DNA from: a virus
Length of the DNA: 20,224 bases
Virus record (IMG/VR): IMGVR_UViG_3300024259_000185
Location: 1-20,224 of that record
Reading direction: 5' to 3' (one strand)
The position numbers were made by a program, and so were the translations under genes. Below are positions 1-5,639 of the stretch, one piece after another. Position 1 is the first letter of the stretch. Each line of letters begins with the position of its first letter. Below the pieces are notes generated by a model. The model was not told where the DNA came from, ran no database searches, and saw nothing but the letters and a program-made list of their open reading frames with translations.

Positions 1-277
1 CATCGGGAAGTAAATTTTTATCGTATCCTCGGATAGAGAGAAGACCTTTCCCTTTTTCTATTCTAACACCTTGGTGGATATTGCCTTTTTCTCGTAACAA
101 ATCTAACTCACGAATAATCATGCGAGCATTATAGCCGACGCCATCTTGTCGTTTCTTGTGAGAATCAATTTCTTCGAGCACTTTAAAGGGGATTACAATA
201 TCATTTTTGCTATATTCATAGATACATTTATAGTCAGCCAAAATGGCACTTGTATCAAAGACATATGTTTTTTTCAT
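1..277 (-). CDS. PhoH-like protein, N-terminal PIN domain (partial, runs off left edge)
   Basis: Only the first 92 residues lie in the window. They begin MKKTYVFDTSAILADYK and continue with IVIPFKVLEEIDSHKK and a GYNARMIIRELD stretch. This is the order seen in the PIN domain that precedes the ATPase in PhoH2/YlaK-type proteins: an early Asp in the FDTSAIL strand, then a V-[IL]-P-x-x-V-L-E-E-[IL]-D strand-helix, then an NAR helix. PIN domains are Mg-dependent RNases, and PhoH is an NTPase that is common in marine phages. The ATPase half lies outside the window, so a PIN-only protein cannot be excluded. The start is the ATG at 275-277. The gene diverges from the protease gene at 348, with 70 bases between them. 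Confidence 0.8.
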   Translation of the reverse strand, partial: MKKTYVFDTSAILADYKCIYEYSKNDIVIPFKVLEEIDSHKKRQDGVGYNARMIIRELDLLREKGNIHQGVRIEKGKGLLSIRGYDKNLLPD

Positions 278-317
278 AGATAATCCTTATATTAGTAAAT
301 AGAAAACAAAATAGGTT

Positions 318-338
318 CTAGTTATTTTTACTAGGAGA
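318..338 (+). promoter_or_regulatory. Small hairpin and Shine-Dalgarno before the secreted protease
   Basis: CTAGT (318-322) and ACTAG (330-334) can pair across a 7-base T-rich loop. The AGGAG ribosome-binding site (333-337) overlaps the hairpin's 3' arm, ten bases before the ATG at 348. A weak five-pair helix could modulate initiation or be chance. No clear sigma70 promoter is visible in the divergent gap 278-347. Confidence 0.3.
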
Positions 339-347
339 AAAACGACG

Positions 348-1160
348 ATGAATAGTTTAAAATACCTTATATTGATGATTTCATTAATATTTTTACCATC
401 CTGTGGTGGGACATTTAATGGATATTTTGCTTTAAAACAGAAGCTTCCTTTCGATTCTTTTGTAAAGGTAGTAGCAACTTACGATGTAACAAAATGTGTA
501 GATAATACCTGTATGAACTTTAAATTAGGAGCGACTTCCAGTGGGTCGATCGTAAGAACATATCCTCACGGTTCTTATATCCTGACAACAGGACATAGCT
601 GCGATCCTAGTGCTATCTTAAACGATCTAGGAGGTAACGCCAAAGTAAAGCAGAAAACTTTTCTTATTGATATGAATGGAGTTAAACACGATACCAAGAC
701 CATAAATATCAATAATAAACTTGATACTTGTATATTGTATGCTGGCGGGTTTGATAAGGCTCCAGTAAAAATAGAGAGAAACGATGCTCCTGTAATTGGA
801 GATAAAATCTATAATATTGCGGCTCCAGTGGGAATGTTTAACGTTCAGACCGCGCCAGTCTTAGAAGGACGATACTCTGGGCATAAGTGGGGGTTTTCTC
901 TTTATACTGTGCCAGCTATAGGTGGTTCATCTGGTTCTCCTTTGTTCAACGAAAGAGGAAAACTAGTTGGTATGATTCATTCGGTTCATAGAAGATTTCA
1001 TCATCTTTCGTTTGGTCCGACGCACCCTCAACTAATCAACTATATTTATAAGCACACGCCATTTCATGTGCCGGAGGGAGTTTCTTTAGAGGTAGATGGA
1101 ACTCAAAAAGACAGTACTTTTGATACCAAAGATCATCTTTTAGATATTAAGATTAAATAA
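348..1160 (+). CDS. Secreted trypsin-like serine protease, predicted lipoprotein
   Basis: This 270-residue protein starts with a lipoprotein signal: a hydrophobic stretch (residues 5-16) ending in the lipobox LPSC, with Cys19 as the likely lipidated residue. A chymotrypsin-fold triad can be placed: His83 in LTTGHSC, Asp126 in LDTCIL, and Ser195 in GGSSGSPLF (the GxSGxP nucleophile box). After that come NERGKLVGMIHSV, the usual strand after the serine, and a short charged tail. It should act in the periplasm or at the outer membrane of the host cell. The start is supported by AGGAG ten bases upstream. It is the first plus-strand gene of a divergent pair and overlaps the convergent phosphomannomutase gene by 8 bases. 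Substrate unknown; degradation of envelope proteins or exclusion of other phages are possibilities. Confidence 0.85.
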   Translation: MNSLKYLILMISLIFLPSCGGTFNGYFALKQKLPFDSFVKVVATYDVTKCVDNTCMNFKLGATSSGSIVRTYPHGSYILTTGHSCDPSAILNDLGGNAKVKQKTFLIDMNGVKHDTKTININNKLDTCILYAGGFDKAPVKIERNDAPVIGDKIYNIAAPVGMFNVQTAPVLEGRYSGHKWGFSLYTVPAIGGSSGSPLFNERGKLVGMIHSVHRRFHHLSFGPTHPQLINYIYKHTPFHVPEGVSLEVDGTQKDSTFDTKDHLLDIKIK

Positions 1161-1899
1161 TGTCTTCAGAAGAAGATAATCTTTTAAGAATAGAAAACGT
1201 TTCACGTTCGCTTTTTACGCAATAGTAAGAATGTTCTACGTCTAGCTTTTTCATTTCTTCTACTAAGTCCCAATCGTTGCCTCCGGGCTGGGCTTGGTCA
1301 CCGAAGAACTTATAATGAACCCGGTTTTCCCCGAACTTGTGTAGAATCCATTGAAACGCTTGACCTTTGTGGTTTCCTATGGGATATATGTCTATACTTA
1401 TTTTGCCGCCGATTGAAGCCTGGAGTTCATCTTCAAAATTCTCATTAATAAAGTTGGCGACTTCTTCTCTTTCTTTAGAGCGACAGTCGTAAGTATAATA
1501 TCCTTCTCTCTGCATGTGTGAAGCGTTTCTCCCTACGATAGAAAAGTTTATCATACCTGGGCGGTGCTCGATGTGGTTCCCGGTTCTTAAGACATATCCT
1601 GTTTTATCTAAAAACCTTTTTAAATGAGTTAAAAGACGATCAGACGGCTCAAATTTGTTTTCATATACTTTTTCATTGTCAATATGAAGTACATTACCCA
1701 TGCATGTGAAGACTCCTCTAGCATTGTCCATTATTTCAAAAGGAACTTGAAATCTAGTTTTCTTTATATCACTGCCGGTAATAAGGTAATAAACCTTATC
1801 TTGACTCCATTCTAAGAAAAATTTCTTAAAACTAGATTTCATTTTTTGACGGGCGGGTGTTAATGTCCCATCAACATCAAACATGTAAATTGTTTTCAT
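1153..1899 (-). CDS. Phosphomannomutase, eukaryotic-type HAD family (alpha-PMM-like)
   Basis: This 248-residue protein is close to the normal length of eukaryotic PMM. The catalytic HAD box FDVDGTLTP places the nucleophile at Asp8 and the general acid at Asp10. PMM-specific motifs follow in order: RPGMINFSIVGR (113-124), ISIDIYPIGNHKG (167-179; the family usually has SFD-x-FP-x-G-x-DK), and FFGDQAQPGGNDWDL (198-212; FFGD-x-x-x-x-GGND in the family). The cap domain between the two halves is present. PMM interconverts mannose-6-phosphate and mannose-1-phosphate, feeding GDP-mannose and glycan synthesis. The stop of this gene's upstream neighbour (ClpP-like) overlaps its ATG by four bases, which suggests translational coupling. 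All catalytic motifs look intact, so it is probably active. A related HAD phosphatase role is the main alternative. Confidence 0.9.
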   Translation of the reverse strand: MKTIYMFDVDGTLTPARQKMKSSFKKFFLEWSQDKVYYLITGSDIKKTRFQVPFEIMDNARGVFTCMGNVLHIDNEKVYENKFEPSDRLLTHLKRFLDKTGYVLRTGNHIEHRPGMINFSIVGRNASHMQREGYYTYDCRSKEREEVANFINENFEDELQASIGGKISIDIYPIGNHKGQAFQWILHKFGENRVHYKFFGDQAQPGGNDWDLVEEMKKLDVEHSYYCVKSERETFSILKRLSSSEDII

Positions 1900-2516
1900 A
1901 TAATCTCGTCAATCAAACCGTACTTTAAGCATGTTTTGGCATCCCACCAAAGGTCTCTCTTTAACATTTCATTTAGTTCTTTTTTAGGAATCTTTGTTCT
2001 TTCAATGTAAAGATTCTTTATTGTGTCCATTAACAAATCATTGTTCTGCATTGAATCTTTAAGCTCTTCGTATTTGCCCCAGGACATCGAAGAAAGCTGA
2101 TGGATTAACATAAAGGCGTGTTCGTGCATTAATCTTGTAGAGCCACAAATGCTCATCATAGTAGCAGCGGAGGCGGCGCATCCATCGATAATCGTTGTTA
2201 CGGGAACTTTTGACTTAAGAATGTAATCAATTGTTGAAAACCCTGCGAAAACCGAGCCGCCATAAGAACTAATATGCAAATGAATAGGGGCTGTTGTATC
2301 TGTTTCTAAAAGTTCTTTTGATGTAATCAATTTACATTCAAGAGTCTTGAGTTCTTTGTTTAGATGGAGGTTGTTGACGTGATTCACGTTGCAATAAAAA
2401 TAAATCTTATTGTTGAGTACCTCTAATTTGTTTTTTGAAGAAGAAGAGCTATTGTCGAACCCATCATCAAAAATATTATTTTCTTGTTCTTTAGATAACC
2501 ACGTAAAGTCGTTCAT
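1896..2516 (-). CDS. ClpP-like serine peptidase
   Basis: This 206-residue protein has the ClpP/crotonase fold signature. HISSYGGSVFAG (81-92) forms the oxyanion strand, the nucleophile is Ser116 in GCAASAATMMS, and the triad His139 lies in HAFMLIHQ. Asp188 in KRDLWWDA matches the position of E. coli ClpP Asp171, followed by the YGLIDEI ending. The first ~35 residues are polar and Ser-rich and differ from the ClpP axial loop, so pairing with host ClpX/ClpA cannot be read from sequence. In phages, ClpP-like proteins also serve as prohead proteases. Here the triad and length fit either role. AAAGGAA lies before the ATG. The gene is the first of a minus-strand pair with phosphomannomutase, and the tmRNA gene is about 2 kb away on the same strand. 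Confidence 0.88.
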   Translation of the reverse strand: MNDFTWLSKEQENNIFDDGFDNSSSSSKNKLEVLNNKIYFYCNVNHVNNLHLNKELKTLECKLITSKELLETDTTAPIHLHISSYGGSVFAGFSTIDYILKSKVPVTTIIDGCAASAATMMSICGSTRLMHEHAFMLIHQLSSMSWGKYEELKDSMQNNDLLMDTIKNLYIERTKIPKKELNEMLKRDLWWDAKTCLKYGLIDEII

Positions 2517-2593
2517 TTTTTTTTATTCCTTTGCAGATGCTGCTTAGTGTCTCTATCTTTAAATATATATCCAATGGAGAATACTTACTAAAT
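2517..2593. promoter_or_regulatory. Divergent intergenic region between the ClpP-like and J-domain genes
   Basis: This 77-base gap separates divergent genes, so promoters in both directions are expected. The AT-rich core TTTAAATATATAT near 2558-2571 is a plausible -10 zone. A poor sigma70 match (TTGCAG at 2531-2536, 17-base spacer, TATCTT at 2554-2559) points to the plus strand. Neither side has a strong promoter. Confidence 0.3.
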
Positions 2594-3196
2594 ATGAACG
2601 AAGAAATCCTAAATAAGAAAATAAAAATGGAAATGAGGATTTCTCAAACTTTTTTAAAAGAGTCACAAGAGTTATTTTCAATCTACGATGATTTATTCAA
2701 ACAAGACTTTGAAAAAGAAATTAATTTTAAAGCAAGAAAACCTACAATCCAGGTCGAACCAGAAACATCGGTTGAAGGTGATCCTAAAAAAGAGATAAAA
2801 GAACTAAAAGAAAGAAAAGATAGAGACCCAGAACTTTACAAGATATATAAAAAGATCGCCATGAAAACTCATCCTGACAGAGCCGGAAGTGAAGATTTGG
2901 TTGACACATTTAACAAAGCGACTGAAGCTATAAACCAAAATGATTGGATGGTGATAATGAAGATTGCTTCAGAACTTGAAATAAAAATGCCCAAGCTCAC
3001 AATTGAACTCAGGCAAAAAATAAAAAACAATATCGTAGAAACTAACAAGAAAATAAAAAAGCTGCAAAGCACAACCGCGTGGGTCTGGGCTAATGCAGCC
3101 GATGAGCACAAAGAACAAATAAGGTTACAGGTTAGACAGTTAATGGGTATTGATGAAGAATCATTCCAAGAACATCTTAAATCAACTCAAGAGTAA
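2594..3196 (+). CDS. J-domain-like (DnaJ-type) protein
   Basis: With the ATG at 2594 the protein is 200 residues. Residues 80-128 resemble the core of a J domain: helix II LYKIYKKIAMKTHPDR with the diagnostic HPD (93-95), a short loop, then the helix III-like DTFNKATEAINQND. The first 75 residues are charged and helical. The C-terminal part (135-200) is Lys-rich, with a conserved-looking WVWANAADEHK. J proteins stimulate Hsp70 ATPase through the HPD loop, so the protein may steer host DnaK. No zinc fingers or DnaJ C-terminal domain are present. An upstream in-frame ATG at 2531 would add 21 residues that look unlike the rest and overlap the promoter region, so I prefer 2594; GGAGA near 2576 is only a fair ribosome site. 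Its end overlaps the convergent gene by 15 bases. Confidence 0.7.
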   Translation: MNEEILNKKIKMEMRISQTFLKESQELFSIYDDLFKQDFEKEINFKARKPTIQVEPETSVEGDPKKEIKELKERKDRDPELYKIYKKIAMKTHPDRAGSEDLVDTFNKATEAINQNDWMVIMKIASELEIKMPKLTIELRQKIKNNIVETNKKIKKLQSTTAWVWANAADEHKEQIRLQVRQLMGIDEESFQEHLKSTQE

Positions 3197-3361
3197 CTTT
3201 TTCTTTTTGTTACTCTCTTCAATCTTTTCCTTAGCTTCTTGTTCGGCTAAGATTTCTTCATGTTGAAGTGCAGCTAAATGCGGATACTTCTTAAACACTT
3301 GTTCCAGTGTCAGTTTTTCCTTTTTTTGAATTTCCTTTATTTTTTTTGTTACCACTCCCAT
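3182..3361 (-). CDS. Small charged helical protein, unknown function
   Basis: This protein of about 59 residues starts MGVVTKKIKEIQKKEKLTLE and continues with KKYPHLAALQHEEILAEQEAKEK. It is helical and highly charged, with no recognised domain. I chose the ATG at 3361 because GGAG sits seven bases upstream; a start six codons earlier has no such site. It begins inside the end of the preceding minus-strand gene (3291-3581) in another frame and is the last gene of this minus-strand run. Its stop overlaps the convergent J-domain gene by 15 bases. I do not recognise the family. Confidence 0.55.
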   Translation of the reverse strand: MGVVTKKIKEIQKKEKLTLEQVFKKYPHLAALQHEEILAEQEAKEKIEESNKKKKLLLS

Positions 3362-3581
3362 TTTTAGTCTCCTTTGCAAACGCTGGGTCTTTACGGTACT
3401 TTACAAGAAAGGTGTCATTCGCTTTGCGGCGGATTTTAGTTTGCATGTTTTCTTGTTTGTTTTCCGTAAAACTATTTTTGAGTATTTCTACTTGTTTGGT
3501 AGCTCCCTCATAAGTAGGGAACGTTTTATTAAGAGTCCACTTGGGACCAGGCTTTTGTACTTCTTTCACTTCTTCAATCAT
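3291..3581 (-). CDS. Small basic protein, unknown function
   Basis: This 96-residue protein has a well-formed first part with the pattern KWTLNKTFPTYEGA, then a helix, then MQTKIRRKANDTFLVKYRKDP. That pattern looks like a small beta-alpha-beta fold with an aromatic-basic surface. The tail (about residues 72-96) is a low-complexity Gly/Lys/Asn stretch. AGGAAA five bases before the ATG supports the start. The tail overlaps the start of the next gene by 71 bases in another frame, so the true functional part may end near residue 70. No family assigned; nucleic-acid binding is possible from the charge only. Confidence 0.6.
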   Translation of the reverse strand: MIEEVKEVQKPGPKWTLNKTFPTYEGATKQVEILKNSFTENKQENMQTKIRRKANDTFLVKYRKDPAFAKETKNGSGNKKNKGNSKKGKTDTGTSV

Positions 3582-3590
3582 TTTATTTCC

Positions 3591-3869
3591 TTATTTAAAA
3601 ACTGGGTCTTTGCTTGTATTCAACAGAGCAGGTATAAAACTTTTCTTTAGTTTTAGTAATCTTTCAAACTTCACCTGCGTACGAGCGTCAGTGTAGAGCG
3701 CTGTTGGCTTCTTGATCTCACCATCGATGAGCTGATCGGAGAAGTCATAGAATTTGGATTTGGGAGCTTTCGCTTCCGCGAAAGAAATCAAGGCTCCTGC
3801 CATCATCATAATGCCTGCTATCATCATAACAATTGCCAAGAGAATTGTTTTCTTGGAGAGATTTTTCAT
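3591..3869 (-). CDS. Small membrane-anchored protein
   Basis: This 92-residue protein has a basic N-terminus (KNLSKK), one Met/Ile-rich hydrophobic segment (about 8-30) ending at SFAEAKA, and a basic soluble tail of about 60 residues. It could be a signal-anchored inner-membrane protein, or a secreted protein cut after AEA or AKA. AGGA lies eight bases before the ATG. It follows the 3876-4133 gene by six bases in the same direction. Three of the small genes just downstream of the tmRNA encode membrane proteins. A lysis or superinfection role is possible but cannot be shown. Confidence 0.6.
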   Translation of the reverse strand: MKNLSKKTILLAIVMMIAGIMMMAGALISFAEAKAPKSKFYDFSDQLIDGEIKKPTALYTDARTQVKFERLLKLKKSFIPALLNTSKDPVFK

Positions 3870-3875
3870 TGTGTT

Positions 3876-4133
3876 TCATCCTATGCTGTCAAAGTTGAGC
3901 TTTTTGCTCATTGCAAGACTAACTAGTTCATAGGTTGGACTATCAGGTTTAAAATCGATTTTACGACTAACTAATGCCCTCTTTAAGGCAACTCTCTCGT
4001 CGATACTATGAATGACCCCAGATTTAATACAAACGGCTTTAATGAGCGATTTCTTGGGGTTTCTAGGAAGCTTGTTTAAAACGGCAGGAAAACTTTGTTT
4101 AAGCTCTCTTAAGATCTCATTAGTTGTTGCCAC
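3876..4133 (-). CDS. Small hypothetical protein (GTG start)
   Basis: This 85-residue protein starts with GTG: (M)ATTNEILRELKQSFPAVLNK. The rest is mostly helical and basic (KKSLIKAVCIKSG, VALKRALVSRKIDF), ending in KKLNFDSIG. AAGGTG five bases upstream supports the GTG. It overlaps the end of the upstream 59-codon membrane-protein gene by 14 bases in another frame, which suggests translational coupling. No domain recognised. The 18-residue pattern around SPTYELVSLAMSKK gives no lead to function. Confidence 0.6.
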   Translation of the reverse strand: MATTNEILRELKQSFPAVLNKLPRNPKKSLIKAVCIKSGVIHSIDERVALKRALVSRKIDFKPDSPTYELVSLAMSKKLNFDSIG

Positions 4134-4299
4134 GAATCACCTTCTTTGATTTAATTGGTTTTCCACACGCTGTAAGCTTATTCATGTTACTTATTTTATC
4201 AGACATTCTATCCAATCTTTTACCAAGGTATAAAGCTCCAGACCACATGGGGATGGCGACTGAACACCAGATAATTAAAAAATCAAGCGTACTAAACAT
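4120..4299 (-). CDS. Small single-pass membrane protein (59 aa)
   Basis: The protein starts MFSTLDFLIIWCSVAIPMWS, which supplies one transmembrane segment (about residues 5-26). A basic cytoplasmic-type tail with GKRLDRMSDKISNMNKL follows and ends KSKKVIRGNN. It has a strong ribosome site (GAGGAAATAAT then ATG). The stop of the preceding small membrane gene (4301) lies just upstream and its own end overlaps the next GTG gene, so the frame is embedded in a compact coupled run. Its topology (short N-terminus, one hydrophobic helix, charged tail) resembles many small phage holins or antiholins, but there is no family signature to prove it. Confidence 0.65.
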   Translation of the reverse strand: MFSTLDFLIIWCSVAIPMWSGALYLGKRLDRMSDKISNMNKLTACGKPIKSKKVIRGNN

Positions 4300-4300
4300 A

Positions 4301-4450
4301 TTATTTCCTCTTTGGTTTGTTTGTCAAGTTAGGTTGTTCTTTCACCATATTTTTTACTACCGTACTGTGCAATGCAAGGCGCCAGTTAAAATATAGAAAA
4401 GAAGCTGAGTTAATCCCAATCAATATCCATAATAATTCTTCTGTTGTCAT
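4301..4450 (-). CDS. Small single-pass membrane protein (49 aa)
   Basis: The protein starts MTTEELLWILIGINSASFLY, with one transmembrane helix at about residues 5-22, then a basic tail ending EQPNLTNKPKRK. GGAG six bases before the ATG at 4450 fixes the start. The frame stays open farther upstream, but that extension runs through the tRNA-like element and the tmRNA 3' end and is not coding. The gene begins 15 bases after the tRNA-like element, so it is probably co-transcribed with the tmRNA and freed by processing. The next gene starts two bases after its stop. Confidence 0.65.
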   Translation of the reverse strand: MTTEELLWILIGINSASFLYFNWRLALHSTVVKNMVKEQPNLTNKPKRK

Positions 4451-4464
4451 TTTTTCTCCGTTAG

Positions 4465-4510
4465 AGCCACCTGCCAGAGTCGAACTGACGATCTGCTGAA
4501 CTAAAGTGGC
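4465..4510 (-). pseudogene. tRNA-Thr-like remnant lacking the anticodon arm (46 nt)
   Basis: On the minus strand, GCCACTT (4510-4504) pairs with AGGTGGC (4472-4466) in a full seven-pair acceptor stem with one T-G pair. A perfect T arm lies inside: GTCAG, the loop TTCGACT, and CTGGC. After the acceptor comes TAGTTCAGC, the usual start of a D arm, but then AGATC leads straight to the T arm. The rest of the D arm, the anticodon arm and most of the variable loop are missing. The AGATCGTCAGTTCGACTCTGGC part looks like a bacterial tRNA-Thr (family memory, not a search). No CCA is encoded. It starts six bases after the tmRNA CCA. It may be a deletion relic or an RNase P/RNase Z processing element. 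Confidence 0.75.
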
Positions 4511-4516
4511 GTGGGT

Positions 4517-4880
4517 TGGTGGAGGTGTCGGGAGTCGAACCCGAGTCCAATATGTCTCTCTACTTCTGTCATTCACAAGGTTATCTAGTTTTTCTAAACC
4601 AGCAAAATAATCTGCAATATCCCTTATCCTATGCAGTCTCGGATATCCACCTGCTATAAGCAGGGAGCCATTATGGTTTATTGTAATGTCAGAGGAACCA
4701 CCCTCTTAGTCGCTATTGGTTAATAAGGTCAGCAACAACCCCAGAACTACGCAGCTTGTGCGTAATTCAACTCCACATTATCGTTGGCGTTTAAAAAATT
4801 GAATGTTTTTTACTGTGCCTTCATTCATCACAGCCTTGCACAGAAATGCTTCAACACAATGTCAAAACCTGTTCACCCCC
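4517..4880 (-). ncRNA. ssrA: tmRNA (transfer-messenger RNA), one-piece
   Basis: The 364-nt RNA has every hallmark. The 5' end GGGGGTG pairs with CACCTCC near the 3' end, and the third pair is G-U, the alanine identity element. The T arm is TCGGG, loop TTCGACT, CCCGA. Discriminator A and an encoded CCA (4519-4517) follow. After the 5' domain comes an H-type pseudoknot: CTGTGC/GCACAG (4843-4838 with 4818-4813), and loop TGAATG (4827-4822) pairs with CATTCA (4805-4800). Next is the resume codon GCC and a 13-residue tag reading frame. It rescues stalled ribosomes: alanine is added, the RNA switches templates and the product is tagged for proteolysis. A sigma70-like promoter lies just upstream and YkuK/Smr genes precede it. 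Large-phage tmRNAs are known, for example in some mycobacteriophages. This one is complete and probably functional. Confidence 0.97.
4747..4788 (-). other. tmRNA tag reading frame: ANDNVELNYAQAA
   Basis: Fourteen codons from the resume codon GCC to TAG, 18 bases after the second strand of the first pseudoknot's inner stem. The tag is ANDNVELNYAQAA. It starts AND as in many bacterial tags, and ends AQAA where most end in ALAA. The final AA is the part read by ClpX in known bacteria, so the degron looks kept, with Gln in place of Leu. Confidence 0.93.
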
Positions 4881-4903
4881 ATGTTTTTAAAGAACTTACG
4901 TTA

Positions 4904-4932
4904 AGTATAATAACAAACCCTTAAGTTTTCAA
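4904..4932 (-). promoter_or_regulatory. Sigma70-like promoter for the tmRNA
   Basis: On the minus strand TTGAAA (4932-4927) and TATACT (4909-4904) are separated by exactly 17 bases; each differs from the sigma70 consensus at one base. The expected start near 4897 would leave about 17 bases of 5' leader for RNase P to remove before GGGGGTG at 4880. The promoter lies in the gap after the YkuK gene stop (4941), so the tmRNA can be made by unmodified host RNA polymerase. Confidence 0.75.
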
Positions 4933-4940
4933 GTCTTTTT

Positions 4941-5411
4941 TTATTTATTATGTTTGTCTGCTACAGATGTAGCTGCGAAAGCATCTGGCTTTATTTTACA
5001 AGGGAAGCCAACTCCTTTAGCATATCCAACCAACATATCAGAGAATCTGCTTGTTGCTTCTTTTTTATCGGAAGCAGAAATATCTAAATGAAGTTCGATG
5101 TTCACAGCAGGGCATTGTCCTAAGATATTTAAAGCAGTGTTTACTGTGTTCTCAACTTCATATGTGATTCTCTCCATAAGAGTTGGGAATTTTGTTACCT
5201 TGAAGCGGGTTCGTTTAAAATAATAACGTCCTCCGATCTGGTCATTTGCTCCGTGGAGGCATATAGCAGTAGAGTAAATACATTCTTTTTTTACAATATG
5301 ACTGTCAGTCCCAATATATACTTGTCCTTCTTTGGAAGAGTGCTCTTCTATTTCTTTTAGAATATCTTCGTAAGTTGTTTTTTCGTGGGAGCCGTTTGAC
5401 CAGAGGTCCAT
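4941..5411 (-). CDS. YkuK-family (DUF458) RNase H-fold protein
   Basis: This 156-residue protein has the first-strand motif VYIGTDSHIV (31-40, Asp36), which starts RNase H-fold enzymes. It then has ICLHG, a YFKRTRFKV strand, a long helix with ERITYEVENTVNTAL, the strand NIELHLDISASDKKEATS with further acidic residues, and the family ending KPDAFAATSVADKHNK. This order matches Bacillus YkuK-type proteins, which are predicted RNase H-like and of unknown cell role. AAAGGAACAAG before the ATG supports the start. It lies between the Smr-domain gene (upstream) and the tmRNA (downstream). That suggests a role in RNA turnover or processing, but this is inference. Confidence 0.8.
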   Translation of the reverse strand: MDLWSNGSHEKTTYEDILKEIEEHSSKEGQVYIGTDSHIVKKECIYSTAICLHGANDQIGGRYYFKRTRFKVTKFPTLMERITYEVENTVNTALNILGQCPAVNIELHLDISASDKKEATSRFSDMLVGYAKGVGFPCKIKPDAFAATSVADKHNK

Positions 5412-5420
5412 CTTGTTCCT

Positions 5421-5639
5421 TTAAATGTCTGTCCTTGTTACTACCAAGCAACCAGGATTACTCAAATTTTCGTAATGACAAAAAAGTTTATATCTTTTCA
5501 CTACACTAATAACTAGCTGTTTCATTTTATCAGAGTTGCCAGTTATGATTTTAGCTGGCAGTTCTTCCCATGCTAGGAAATCTTCAACTTGGCGAATAAC
5601 ATCTTTATGACGCACATTATGTAAATCTAAAGTTTTCAT
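5421..5639 (-). CDS. Mini Smr-domain protein (DLH-type nuclease fold)
   Basis: This 72-residue protein is the size of a bare Smr domain. It has LDLHNVRHKDVIRQVEDFL at residues 4-22, matching the Smr LDLHG-x-x-x-x-x-A motif with Asp5 and His7 as the catalytic D-x-H pair. A strand KIITGNSDKMKQLV follows, at the place of the family's HG-x-G loop, and then a last strand GCLVVTRTD. The usual HGxG is TGNS here. Smr domains cleave RNA or nick DNA; E. coli SmrB cuts mRNA between collided ribosomes and feeds tmRNA rescue. The start overlaps the HTH gene by ATGA (four bases). No Shine-Dalgarno site is seen, so it probably relies on coupling. Confidence 0.75.
   Translation of the reverse strand: MKTLDLHNVRHKDVIRQVEDFLAWEELPAKIITGNSDKMKQLVISVVKRYKLFCHYENLSNPGCLVVTRTDI

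Noticed and set aside
2531-2593. Upstream ATG for the J-domain gene at 2531
   Set aside because: It would overlap the divergent promoter zone and add residues unlike the rest; the ATG at 2594 is preferred, though its ribosome site is only fair.
4451-4576. Extension of the 49-residue membrane protein up to 4576
   Set aside because: The frame is open but runs through the tRNA-like element and the tmRNA 3' end; a strong ribosome site precedes the ATG at 4450.
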